Source of the DNA: Solenopsis invicta
Lineage: Eukaryota > Arthropoda > Insecta > Hymenoptera > Formicidae
Direction of reading: 5' to 3'
Assembly (NCBI RefSeq): GCF_016802725.1
Contig: NC_052669.1
Location: 17,159,770-17,223,769, forward strand
DNA length: 64,000 nucleotides
The notes under the pieces were generated by a model. That model had not been told where the DNA came from. It searched no databases and was given only the letters and a program-made list of their open reading frames with translations. Both the position numbers and the translations under genes were made by a program. This document shows positions 13,259 through 23,900 of the stretch, one piece after another (within the stretch, counting starts at the first letter, position 1; every line of letters begins with the position of its first letter).

Positions 13259-13930
13259 CATATATATAAATTTTCTCTTTAATCTTTCCCTAGAGCGTTA
13301 GGGATATGTACTTTATTACTTACAAGTACGATTGAACAATTTGTTTTTATTTTAGTTTCGCGTTGTTTTGATTACAAATTACACTTTCGTGCAGTTTCAT
13401 CAATTTTATTTTCTGCCGCTAGTGCGCATTATTGAAGATGTATTTACAATTGCAAGCGGCAATAACAACGAACCTTTATGTATCTTGGAAAATTGTCTGA
13501 AATTTTGAAATACGCGATATTCTACATCTATTAGTGATGTATGTGTCTTGTTTATATGACTACGTAACTTTCTATTTGTATGGCGAAGCCAGAGCTTGCG
13601 ATATTATCTTAGTATTTATTCTCCAAGTATAATATATGTTATTTTTTCTCGTTACTATTATCCGTGATAATATTATTATAATTTCATTTTGATTAATATT
13701 ATTAGTATTGATATACTAAATTAAGGAAATGAAGAAATATCGTGCGTATTTGGTAAGCGAGACGTAAAATATAGGTGCACTTATCAACCAACATTGCCAA
13801 TGACGCGTCGTATATTTCTTTATTTGTAATATTATATATTATATATAATATTGTAAATTATTTTATTTATGCATTAAAGTATTACAAATTACATATTACA
13901 ATATCTTTTATCCAATAAATTTTTAATAGC
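12936..13930 (+). other. sls: Probable 3' UTR of the titin-like gene
   Basis: AT-rich sequence follows the TAA at 12933-12935. A canonical AATAAA lies at 13913-13918, with an ATTAAA shortly before it (about 13872). The UTR end is inferred from these signals only. Confidence 0.4.
13206..13251. repeat. (AC)n microsatellite
   Basis: About 23 uninterrupted AC dinucleotides, followed by a short ATAT run. It lies inside the probable 3' UTR. Confidence 0.95.
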
Positions 13931-14640
13931 ACACTAATTGGCAGATAACGTTATTTGAAATATTTTTTAAATATTTATCTTTATTAATTATACATTGCAC
14001 ATCTATATTGTAAAAATAATAGAAAAAAGTCGCCAATACTAGCATAATTCTTCTAAAGCAGCACCTTCTTACTTCTCGGAAAATAAATATTATACTGTGT
14101 TAATACTCACAAAAATATATTTAGATCTATTTAAATTTAAGGTAATTAAAGAAATAACAGCCCATAGGTCATACATTCAACTTCTTTTTAAAAATTTAGA
14201 AACAAATTTTTTTAAAAGTAAAAATAAAATTTGCACCATTTTTTCTTACAAATTAAATAGTTTAAACAATAATGAGTGTATTATTAATAATATTATATCA
14301 TTTTACATGCTTGTAGCTTCCTAAAACTCTTTTATTTATATTTTTGTTTTATCTAAATTCTCTTTATTTACAAATGGATCAAACTTTTACGTGTTATTTT
14401 TTGCTTATGTTATCACGGTTTCAATATATCCTCACAAACAAGGAATTAAAAAATTTAACCACTCATTTTTCTGGAAAAGTTCCTGTTTGCAACCTAAAAA
14501 CAAAGTCATACTCACTAAGTTAAATGTACGTTTTTAGTACTCAAATTAACCATTCTTGCAAGCTAAAAACGGAGAAACATATTTGTAAGCATATATCATT
14601 GCTAACCGTCACTTATAAGAAAAGGTTTCGCGGTGTCCCC
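13931..14640. other. Intergenic AT-rich sequence
   Basis: No gene, RNA or clear repeat was recognised. The open frames are short and low in complexity. Confidence 0.5.
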
Positions 14641-15192
14641 TTCCGATTTTGACAAGCATTTATACCCGTATTCATAGTCCCTCCTTAAAAAATGAGGATG
14701 TCTTGTTTCTGTCTGTCTTTGTTTTGCATAGGGTGAAACGTAATACGTGAGACAAAGACAGACAATAACAAGGAATCCTTGTTTCTCAAGGAAGAACCAT
14801 GAATACGATCGTTAATATGTTGTTGTACAGATAAAAATAAGAGACACGTACTTTTTCATACGTGCCTGTTTTCATTATTGGGGGTAAAACATTCCTTAGA
14901 AAAGAAAATCGATTTTTTTCTTTCGAAGCGTATATCGTCGAAACTATAAGAGATAGAAGAAAATGTTCTAATTAAGAGTTAAATGGTTCAAGAGTACTTT
15001 ATAACAGTGATAAAAATTTTTTTTTATTATTTCTTATACTTTTCTCTACCACTTATCTATTTTTTCAAAATTTTTATTTTTTTTGTAAGCAAAATAAAGT
15101 TTATTGCAAATTCAAGATGCATAATAAAGTTATGTTCTGACATTCCCATTTTCCGAAAATAATTAAAAACCACTCCATAACGCATGGTATAG
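14641..15192. repeat. Foldback-family repeat (same family as 61150-62526), copy 1
   Basis: It shares long stretches with the intact foldback at 61150-62526: CCGATTTTGACAAGC near 14644, then AAATAAGAGACACGTA, then TTCGAAGCGTATATCGTCGA, and further blocks to about 15192. A smaller inverted-repeat insertion occupies about 14666-14826. The copy is then interrupted by the element at 15193-15355. Confidence 0.65.
14666..14826. mobile_element. Small inverted-repeat insertion (MITE-like)
   Basis: The ends CGTATTCATAGTCCCTCCTT and GAAGAACCATGAATACG are imperfect inverted repeats, with AAGACAGACA-type sequence mirrored inside. It sits between sequence blocks that are contiguous in other copies of the host repeat, which supports an insertion of about 160 bp. 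Confidence 0.5.
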
Positions 15193-15355
15193 TCGTGAGC
15201 TAAAAGGTAGCAACACATTTTTTTGATGGTAGATGGTTTGATGCTTAATTGGTTGGATCCACAGGTAAGAACCAATGACGTTCGCCGTTTAATGAGCAAG
15301 TCTACATTTCAAAAACAATCGAAGAAAATGTGTTGCAACCTTTTAGCTCACGACT
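15193..15355. mobile_element. ~160-bp MITE with TA flanks
   Basis: Left end GTCGTGAGCTAAAAGGTAGC and right end CAACCTTTTAGCTCACGAC form a ~35-bp inverted repeat that includes ACACATTTT. TA lies next to both ends. The interior is short and encodes a fragment resembling a mariner/Tc1-type N-terminal piece, which is uncertain. It interrupts the foldback-family repeat. Confidence 0.65.
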
Positions 15356-15850
15356 GTACGCACACCCATCCGTGCACTATGGAAGTGTCCCCCATCGATT
15401 TTAACGAGTCATTAATATATTGTCGTACAGATCAAAATAAGGGACACGTATATTTTACACATGCCCAATTTCACTTTTAAGGGATAAAACACCCCTTTGA
15501 AGAAAATTGGTTTTTTTTCGAAGCGTGTATCGTTGAAACTACAATATAAAAGATAGAGAAAAATGTTCTATTTGAAAGTTAAATGGCTTGAAAAGTACTT
15601 TATAATAATAATAAAAAATTTTTTTATTTTTTTTTACACTTTTTCCCACTACTTACCTTTTTTTTCCAAAATGTTTATTTCTTTTTATAAGCAAAATAAA
15701 GCTTATTTTATTAGAAATTTAATGGTATATAACAAAGTTATGATACGACCTTACCATTTTTCAAAAATAATTAAAAACTTCATAACGCATAGTACCGCCT
15801 ATCCATCCGTGCGTTCAATATTACTTCACAATAAAACAGATTTGTCTTAT
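15356..15850. repeat. Foldback-family repeat, copy 2
   Basis: It continues copy 1 after the MITE and starts a second direct copy near 15420 (TACAGATCAAAATAAGGGAC). This is about 10-15 percent diverged by eye from copy 1. It is non-coding. An (ATA)n tract follows at about 15923-15955. Confidence 0.55.
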
Positions 15851-16012
15851 ATGGCGTTGATTACGCAAAAGAGCACGAAGACAAATCAATACAATACAAT
15901 AAATGTTGAAATAATAGTTTTATAATAATAATAATAATAATAGTAATAATAAAATAATAGTGACTTTTTTTAAACCGCTAAAATTAGTCAAATTTTTTTT
16001 TTATAATGTGTT

Positions 16013-16634
16013 ACAATGGCTGCGTTCAGCAGAATTCAGCAGCTGCTCAACGGTTTACTGCTGAGTTGCAACGTGTTGAGTATTCTGCTGAACGCTCTAA
16101 AAATGTAAGCTAACGCATACGTAAACAATACGTTAAGTAGCTTAACCTTTACGAAATACGGCGTACAATAAAATATCAGAATTAGGTAAGATAAAATATT
16201 TTTTTAACTAAATCAAGTTAAAATTAATAGATTAAAAATTAATTTAGTTACGTTACATGAACAAATAACTTATAGTTAAAAGTTACATTAAAATTAAATT
16301 ATGTTGAATTAAATGTTAATTTTGAAAAACTTTAAAAATAAAAAGAAAAGTTAAAGTTAATTTTTAAAAGTATTTTTAAAAATACGTAGTTTCCACTACG
16401 TTGTAAATAATATTGTTGTAAATAATAAGTATATTGTGCTTCGAACAGTAATGATGCACTGGACGCTGCCATTTTTCTAATCACGTTTTGCTTATAACTC
16501 AGCGTACTTTTAGTTCGCTGAAAATCATGGCGACCGCTGACTAAACATGTTGAAAGGTTGGGTGCGTTTAGGACCGTTCAGTAGATAATCATAAAACAGT
16601 TGCAAAACTGTTGGGTTCTGCTGAACGCAGCCAA
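16013..16634. mobile_element. TIR element with GGCTGCGTTCAGCAGAA ends
   Basis: The left end TGGCTGCGTTCAGCAGAA and the right end TTCTGCTGAACGCAGCCA are perfect inverted repeats of 18 bp. Internal sequence near both ends again contains CTGCTGAACG motifs and CAGTTGCAAAACTG-like palindromes. It is about 620 bp with no ORF. Its right edge abuts the first base of the solo LTR at 16635. Confidence 0.7.
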
Positions 16635-16694
16635 TGTAACGTTACGTCCCTCCACCGTACCACCACTCCAGTCCAAACGCCGTACACAACGCGT

Positions 16695-16860
16695 AAAGTC
16701 CAAATCACACCTAGCGATTGACGATTGCGATTGACAATTGGCGATTACTTTTCAACCAATTAGAGCAAAGCAGCCACCGACTGTTTTGCTCTGATTGGTT
16801 TAAAAAGTAATCGCCAATCGTCAATCGCAATTGTCAATCGCTAGTGTGATTTGGGCTTAA
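16695..16860. mobile_element. Near-perfect hairpin MITE inside LTR A
   Basis: Left arm TCCAAATCACACCTAGCGAT and right arm ATCGCTAGTGTGATTTGGGC pair for about 55 bp each. Within each arm the short unit GCGATTGACGATT is itself repeated. The corresponding position in LTR B has no such sequence, so it is an insertion. Confidence 0.8.
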
Positions 16861-17000
16861 GACCGAGCACGTACGTGCGCCCGGCTAACCTTGCCACGAT
16901 CACGCGCTACCATGCGTGTAACGCGCCGCGTTTGGCAAGCGTTCCCACTCCTGCCGGCCCAATCGCGCGCGCTGATTGGTGCGTCCGACCGCGCAGCCCG

Positions 17001-17035
17001 ATATATAAGTCAGTGGGCAGCCAAAGTCAGATCAC
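17001..17035 (+). promoter_or_regulatory. LTR A core promoter (TATA plus Inr-like)
   Basis: ATATATAAG at 17001-17009 is followed about 25 bp later by GTCAGATCACT, an arthropod-type TCAG initiator. The same pair is found in LTR B, which supports a functional U3/R boundary. Confidence 0.6.
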
Positions 17036-17270
17036 TTCGAGCCACCAACCTCGCACCTACTCTTCTCCTGCGCCGGGTATCCTCGGCGCTTCCTAGCTTG
17101 GGCATTCTCGAGCTCTTCCCCGGGAACGGAAATACTCGTTTCCAACTACCTTACGACGGGCATTCTCGTCGTTCCTAGCGGCTGGGAATACTCGTCCAAT
17201 CCGGGGCGAATCCCGATAGCGCACGGGACCAATAGCCAACCACCACTCATAGTGGCCAATGCCTTTTTTT

Positions 17271-17395
17271 CATAGACATAGGATCTATAGACCGAGCATT
17301 CGAGGAGTGGGGGTAAAGTTCTCGCGTGAAAAACTAGAAAGAGATAGCAAGCTTTGGACCACTATTCTGTCTTTGTCTAATGACGCGCGTGGGGG
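17271..17395 (+). repeat. P element terminal inverted repeat, left
   Basis: It matches the reverse complement of 27653-27766 from CATAGACATAGG through GACGCGCGTGGGG. It differs by an extra ~11 bp (TAAAGTTCTCG) after the G run. Confidence 0.9.
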
Positions 17396-17634
17396 TACAG
17401 TAAAGGTAACGAAACTCTCTGTAAGGTTAGGGAAAGAAAAAAGGAAAATGTAAGTGAATGTGAAAAAAGAATGAAGGGGAATTGAAAAGCATTGGAAAAA
17501 GTGCCAAAATATAGAATTATATATAATGTAAAATTATGTATTAAAATTTAAACAATAAAGTATTGAATAAACATTTAAGCACCTGGCATAACAGTAATAA
17601 AAAAATTAACTCTGCTGATCTTTATATATATATA

Positions 17635-17885
17635 TGTTACGGGCAAAGTCCGCATGGTGTGCAGTGTCGACATTGCCCGGGCAAAGTCAGCTTTGCACAA
17701 CGGAACTGGACAAAGTTGTTTAAAATGCTTTATTAGCGGACATTGCCCGATTTGATGTGGGCAAAGTCAACACTGCCCATCCAGCGGTGGCAATGTCAGC
17801 AACTGTTATTTCATTGCTGACTTTGCCCGGTTTCAAGTGGGCAATGTCGACATTGTCAAATCTCTGTGGGCTAAGCTGCGCTAGA
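17635..17885 (+). repeat. Ginger-like terminal repeat with GGGCAA(A/T)GTC motif array, left
   Basis: About 250 bp are packed with the decamer GGGCAAAGTC or GGGCAATGTC and its reverse complement (GACTTTGCCC, GACATTGCCC), around ten occurrences in mixed orientation. The same array is mirrored at 23640-23890. Such clusters are typical transposase binding regions; binding is inferred. Confidence 0.7.
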
Positions 17886-18236
17886 TGAACGGAATTAATA
17901 CCTGCAAGTTTCTTAATTTTTGAGGGTTAATATTTATGTAATAAAATAACAATTTTAACAATATTTATTAGACAATATATCAGTAGAGTACATTAACAGT
18001 ATTAGATTATATATAACAGAGTATATATTAAAATACATATATTTATTAAAATATAAATCCAAAACTCAGTTATAGTTTTCTTTTAAAATAAAGTAAACAC
18101 TTATTGATTTATTTAGAATATTGCAAACACAAAAAAATTAACCCTTATTGATTTAATTAGAATATTGCAAACATAAGAACATTAACTCATTGTTAAAACT
18201 ATATATGATTTTTGAATCATATACCGATTTAGATAA

Positions 18237-20509
18237 TTATTTATTTTGACATGGCAATGAGTTGTGACATTTTGAATTACATAAAATGTTTGCTTTTCTA
18301 CACTTACAACGGTTTGTTGTGCATTTAATTTTGCAGCTACATTTAATATAGCCCTGAGATCCAAACGCTGATTGATCAGCATTGATACTACGTAGTGACA
18401 TTTCACACTGTGGTACATCTGTTGAAGATAGAAACATTTCGTTACAAATACCGAACTGATTTCGAGAATAAAGAGAAGATAAAATGCCACTCTTGGTGCC
18501 GATTTTGTACAATCCATCTTCTGTCACTTCTAATATGACTCCTATAATATTTTTCGGATCACCTTTATTACGATCAACACTTGGTAGTGGAATGGTTACA
18601 GATGTACCAACTTCAGCAGATGGAAATTTTTTCTCGCTCATGCGCAACATTCTTTTAGCTTGTTCCTGAATACCGACTATCGCTTTGTTTTTGTTAGAAA
18701 TGAGATCGCGTTTGACTGTGCAATTATGACATAAAACGTTAGAGTTCTCTGTTGGTAACTCACAGCAAAAATTATGAACAGGCACCTTGCATTCTGTGCA
18801 GTGATATATGTCGCCATCTCCTTTCTCACAAATAGAACATATTAGAACAACCGACGCAGAATTTACATTTTCAAAAAAATTAATGTTTTCGCGAACTTCT
18901 TCAGTAATAGGTGTATTATTGGTAGTCTCAGATGATCCGTTGTCATGTATTTCAGTTGAATCAATTATGCGTTCTAATTCTTCTTCTGTTACTATATCAT
19001 TTATTACGGACAATGGTAAATGAGATGATCGAAGACCAACGTGAGCCTTTCTACCAAACATTGCCTCATATGGTGTTTGTTTGATTGCAGAATGCCAACT
19101 GGTATTCTTTTTCCATTGACAGAAACGTAATCCTTGAGACCATTTAGTCAAATTGTTTTCCTCCATCCAGGTAATAAGTATGTCTTGTACATCTCGGTTT
19201 GCACGTTCAACACTACCCTGACTCTCAGAATGTCTCGGTTTACCGTGCACTATTTTAAGATCAGGCCACATACTTTTTAATTCTTCGATAACGCTATTAC
19301 AAAACTCTCTTCCATTGTCTGATTGTAAGACGGATGGACAACCAATAATGCAAAATATGTCTACAAGATTATAAGCGACCTCTACAGCAGTCTTGGTCTT
19401 TAGCGGGCGAAGACACACAAATTTAGTTAAGTGTTCTTGATAATTTAAAATAAATTTATATTCTCCGTCCTTGCTCGTTTGCATGTCGATTAGGTCTACT
19501 TGTGCTCGGTGATTAATTTCTTTAAATATCAAAGGCTTTACTACAACACCTTTTTTGAGATGGGTTTTCTTTTTTTTACAGATGAGACAAAGCTCAAGAT
19601 AGATATGAATCACTTCTCTTGTTATATTTACGTACTTTGTTTTAATATTGTTTTCCAACTTATGTTTTCCACCATGTCCAGTTTCCAGATGTGCCATATG
19701 AATAATGTCAAAAACTTGTTCGTTATGTACGTAATACTTAATCTTCTTCTCATGTTCCAACACAGGCTGAATAAGTTTCTTAGACTCACCTAGAGATGTA
19801 AAATTAATCAGATTCTCTATGACAATTATTCAATATGATAATTATGGTACGATAAGATGGTAATTTATTGGTAATTTTGATAAAATTTATTGTGTCTGAT
19901 AGCTTTATGCGCTAATAGTTTAGGTAGTAATCATTGTCCACACTAATCCATAAGTTTAACAAAATTCTTTTATGTTCTTATTAATTGTGCTCTAATTACT
20001 GTATATTACATGTAGCATGCTACATGTATGAATATACAGTATTAAAATATTTTCTGAGCAATATGAATTAGATAAAATGTTTTATTCGTTACAGTCTAAA
20101 TATTCCTTTTAAGCTTCATATCAACCTATTTTATTTCTGAAATTTCTCGAAGTAATTATTTAGAAATAATTTTTCCATAGTTTATCAAGTAAGTTACCGT
20201 CAAATTGAGTCATCTTCATTTCTGTATGAAAACATTTCTAGATTCTTAGACATCTCTAGACTCACCTACTGATAATACATCGTATCTTTTTAGGCGTCTA
20301 TAATCAGTGTATGTTTTTTTATTTCTGATTTTTGCTTCTTCTACTGCACAAATTAAATTTTCGTATGCGTCTGAATTTTCTATTAAAAACGAATTTATAC
20401 TTAATTTTAAAGATTTCAATTTTTCGTTAAATTTTTCACGCATTTTATCTGCAGCCGTGTTTGTAGTCGAGTTTGTATCCGTGTTTGTATCCGAGTTTGT
20501 ATCACACAT
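18237..20509 (-). CDS. Ginger-like integrase-type transposase, left copy
   Basis: Two exons on the minus strand: 20509-20266 and 19789-18237, joined in phase 1 (G|GT), giving 598 residues. Exon 1 (~81 aa) is polar with a predicted helical or coiled part. Exon 2 carries a zinc-binding HHCC module (H...GHGGKH...CLICKK), then a retroviral-type DDE core: VDLIDM, LQSDNGREF and GSVERAN, with 36 residues between the second D and E. A PHD-like Cys/His cluster follows (CSICEKGDGDIYHC...), then a C-terminal CXC-like cluster (CSCKIKCTTNRCKCRK). Ginger transposases are known relatives of Gypsy integrases, some with PHD fingers. It differs from the right copy at about six residues, none catalytic. Confidence 0.8.
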
Positions 20510-20530
20510 TATCTGCAAATAGCAAATACA

Positions 20531-20994
20531 ATTTCATTCAAACCTTTGAAGAGTCACAGGAACATAACACCGGAGGCGTTGAGATACGGTACGCAACATA
20601 CGCTCTAGCATAAGGCACAAGATTTGAAAGAACGCAAAATTTTAATATGCGCCAATAATTTTTTAAGTATAAAAACATAAAATGCTTGGTCGGCTCAATG
20701 AGCTCGTTTGTAGAACAGCGTTAAACATTTTTTTGTTTCGTGCTTGGAGCGCGTGAGCCACTTTCCAGCGTAGGGGCGCTTAAGACGATCGTAACGCCAC
20801 CGCACCACACAGTCTGCACGTTACAGATCACGGAGTTGATGCAGGAGGTTATGGTAGGCACTGAGCGCAAAATAATTTATTAATTTGTAAATTATTATGT
20901 TATTCGTTTACACTAATACACAGCTCATGACAGCGAAAGATTATCGAATATTTTGCATGAAATTGTACCTTGTCTTTAAAGTTTTGAATGAAAT
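20531..20994. promoter_or_regulatory. Unique centre of the Ginger-like palindrome
   Basis: This is the only single-copy part of the 6.26-kb structure. Both transposase genes start at its edges and read away from it, so it may act as a shared two-way promoter. It includes a GC-richer stretch (about 20745-20850). TATA-like and AATAAA-like sequences are not convincing. The promoter role is inferred from position only. Confidence 0.4.
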
Positions 20995-21015
20995 TGTATT
21001 TGCTATTTGCAGATA

Positions 21016-23288
21016 ATGTGTGATACAAACTCGGATACAAACACGGATACAAACTCGACTACAAACACGGCTGCAGATAAAATGCGTGAAAAATTTAACG
21101 AAAAATTGAAATCTTTAAAATTAAGTATAAATTCGTTTTTAATAGAAAATTCAGACGCATACGAAAATTTAATTTGTGCAGTAGAAGAAGCAAAAATCAG
21201 AAATAAAAAAACATACACTGATTATAGACGCCTAAAAAGATACGATGTATTATCAGTAGGTGAGTCTAGAGATGTCTAAGAATCTAGAAATGTTTTCATA
21301 CAGAAATGAAGATGACTCAATTTGACGGTAACTTACTTGATAAACTATGGAAAAATTATTTCTAAATAATTACTTCGAGAAATTTCAGAAATAAAATAGG
21401 TTGATATGAAGCTTAAAAGGAATATTTAGACTGTAACGAATAAAACATTTTATCTAATTCATATTGCTCAGAAAATATTTTAATACTGTATATTCATACA
21501 TGTAGCATGCTACATGTAATATACAGTAATTAGAGCACAATTAATAAGAACATAAAAGAATTTTGTTAAACTTATGGATTAGTGTGGACAATGATTACTA
21601 CCTAAACTATTAGCGCATAAAGCTATCAGACACAATAAATTTTATCAAAATTACCAATAAATTACCATCTTATCGTACCATAATTATCATATTGAATAAT
21701 TGTCATAGAGAATCTGATTAATTTTACATCTCTAGGTGAGTCTAAGAAACTTATTCAGCCTGTGTTGGAACATGAGAAGAAGATTAAGTATTACGTACAT
21801 AACGAACAAGTTTTTGACATTATTCATATGGCACATCTGGAAACTGGACATGGTGGAAAACATAAGTTGGAAAACAATATTAAAACAAAGTACGTAAATA
21901 TAACAAGAGAAGTGATTCATATCTATCTTGAGCTTTGTCTCATCTGTAAAAAAAAGAAAACCCATCTCAAAAAAGGTGTTGTAGTAAAGCCTTTGATATT
22001 TAAAGAAATTAATCACCGAGCACAAGTAGACCTAATCGACATGCAAACGAGCAAGGACGGAGAATATAAATTTATTTTAAATTATCAAGAACACTTAACT
22101 AAATTTGTGTGTCTTCGCCCGCTAAAGACCAAGACTGCTGTAGAGGTCGCTTATAATCTTGTAGACATATTTTGCATTATTGGTTGTCCATCCGTCTTAC
22201 AATCAGACAATGGAAGAGAGTTTTGTAATAGCGTTATCGAAGAATTAAAAAGTATGTGGCCTGATCTTAAAATAGTGCACGGTAAACCGAGACATTCTGA
22301 GAGTCAGGGTAGTGTTGAACGTGCAAACCAAGATGTACAAGACATACTTATTACCTGGATGGAGGAAAACAATTTGACTAAATGGTCTCAAGGATTACGT
22401 TTCTGTCAATGGAAAAAGAATACCAGTTGGCATTCTGCAATCAAACAAACACCATATGAGGCAATGTTTGGTAGAAAGGCTCACGTTGGTCTTCGATCAT
22501 CTCATTTACCATTGTCCGTAATAAATGATATAGTAACAGAAGAAGAATTAGAACGCATAATTGATTCAACTGAAATACATGACAACGGATCATCTGAGAC
22601 TACCAATAATACACCTATTACTGAAGAAGTTTGCGAAAACATTAATTTTTTTGAAAATGTAAATTCTGCGTCGGTTGTTCTAATATGTTCTATTTGTGAG
22701 AAAGGAGATGGCGACATATATCACTGCACAGAATGCAAGGTGCCTGTTCATAATTTTTGCTGTGAGTTACCAACAGAGAACTCTAACGTTTTATGTCATA
22801 ATTGCACAGTCAAACGCGATCTCATTTCTAACAAAAACAAAGCGATAGACGGTATTCAGGAACAAGCTAAAAGAATGTTGCGCGTGAGCGAGAAAAAATT
22901 TCCATCTGCTGAAGTTGATACATCTGTAACCATTCCACTACCAAGTGTTGATCGTAATAAAGGTGATCCGAAAAATATTATAGGAGTCATATTAGAAGTG
23001 ACAGAAGATGGATTGTACAAAATCGGCACCAAGAGTGGCATTTTATCTTCTCTTTATTCTCGAAATCAGTTCGGTATTTGTAACGAAATGTTTCTATCTT
23101 CAACAGATGTACCACAGTGTGAAATGTCACTACGTAGTATCAATGCTGATCAATCAGCGTTTGGATCTAAGGGCTATATTAAATGTAGCTGCAAAATTAA
23201 ATGCACAACAAACCGTTGTAAGTGTAGAAAAGCAAACATTTTATGTAATTCAAAATGTCACAACTCATTGCCATGTCAAAATAAATAA
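21016..23288 (+). CDS. Ginger-like integrase-type transposase, right copy
   Basis: Exons 21016-21259 and 21736-23288 give 599 codons including TAA. The donor is GTGAGT, the acceptor is CATCTCTAG, and the phase is 1. The start is taken as the ATG at 21016 (MCDTNSDTN), which follows an acceptor-like TTTGCAG. Domain order matches the left copy: N-terminal polar region, HHCC zinc finger, DD36E integrase core, PHD-like cluster, CXC-like tail. No stop or frameshift is seen, so the enzyme may still work. Differences from the left copy include Q for R after VERAN and D for G in AEVDTS. As a nested element it belongs to neither the P element nor the LTR. Confidence 0.82.
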
Positions 23289-23639
23289 TTATCTAAATCG
23301 GTATATGATTCAAAAATCATATATAGTTTCAACAATGAGTTAATGTTCTTATGTTTGCAATATTCTAATTAAATCAATAAGGGTTAATTTTTTTGTGTTT
23401 GCAATATTCTAAATAAATCAATAAGTGTTTACTTTATTTTAAAAGAAAACTATAACTGAGTTTTGGATTTATATTTTAATAAATATATATATTTTAATAT
23501 ATACTCTGTTATATATAATCTAATACTGTTAATGTACTCTACTGATATATTGTCTAATAAATATTGTTAAAATTGTTATTTTATTACATAAATATTAACC
23601 CTCAAAAATTAAGAAACTTGCAGGTATTAATTCCGTTCA

Positions 23640-23890
23640 TCTAGCGCAGCTTAGCCCACAGAGATTTGACAATGTCGACATTGCCCACTTGAAACCGGGC
23701 AAAGTCAGCAATGAAATAACAGTTGCTGACATTGCCACCGCTGGATGGGCAGTGTTGACTTTGCCCACATCAAATCGGGCAATGTCCGCTAATAAAGCAT
23801 TTTAAACAACTTTGCCCAGTTCCGTTGTGCAAAGCTGACTTTGCCCGGGCAATGTCGACACTGCACACCATGCGGACTTTGCCCGTAACA
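23640..23890 (-). repeat. Ginger-like terminal repeat with motif array, right
   Basis: Mirror of 17635-17885, ending in GCCCGTAACA. The array of GGGCAAAGTC-type decamers is kept. A single base change is seen in GGGCAAAGTTG relative to the left copy. Confidence 0.75.
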
Positions 23891-23900
23891 TATATATATG

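Larger units (their letters stand above)
17635..23890. mobile_element. Giant palindrome: two head-to-head Ginger-like transposons
   Basis: Positions x and 41525-x are complementary over arms of about 2.9 kb (17635 to ~20530 and ~20995 to 23890), with only scattered substitutions. Termini are TGTTACGGGCAAAG and its mirror; TGT...ACA ends fit the Ginger/integrase class. AT dinucleotides flank both sides, so a 4-bp ATAT duplication is likely but not provable here. Each arm holds a full two-exon transposase gene reading outward. Only ~450 bp in the middle are single-copy. It is inserted 10 bp beyond the stop codon of the P transposase. Confidence 0.85.

Noticed and set aside
15563..15925. 120-codon ORF
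   Set aside because: AT-rich low-complexity frame inside a non-coding repeat whose other copies do not keep it open.
16851..17178. ORFs near 17 kb as a gene
   Set aside because: They fall in the promoter and hairpin part of LTR A; the same frames are not kept in LTR B.
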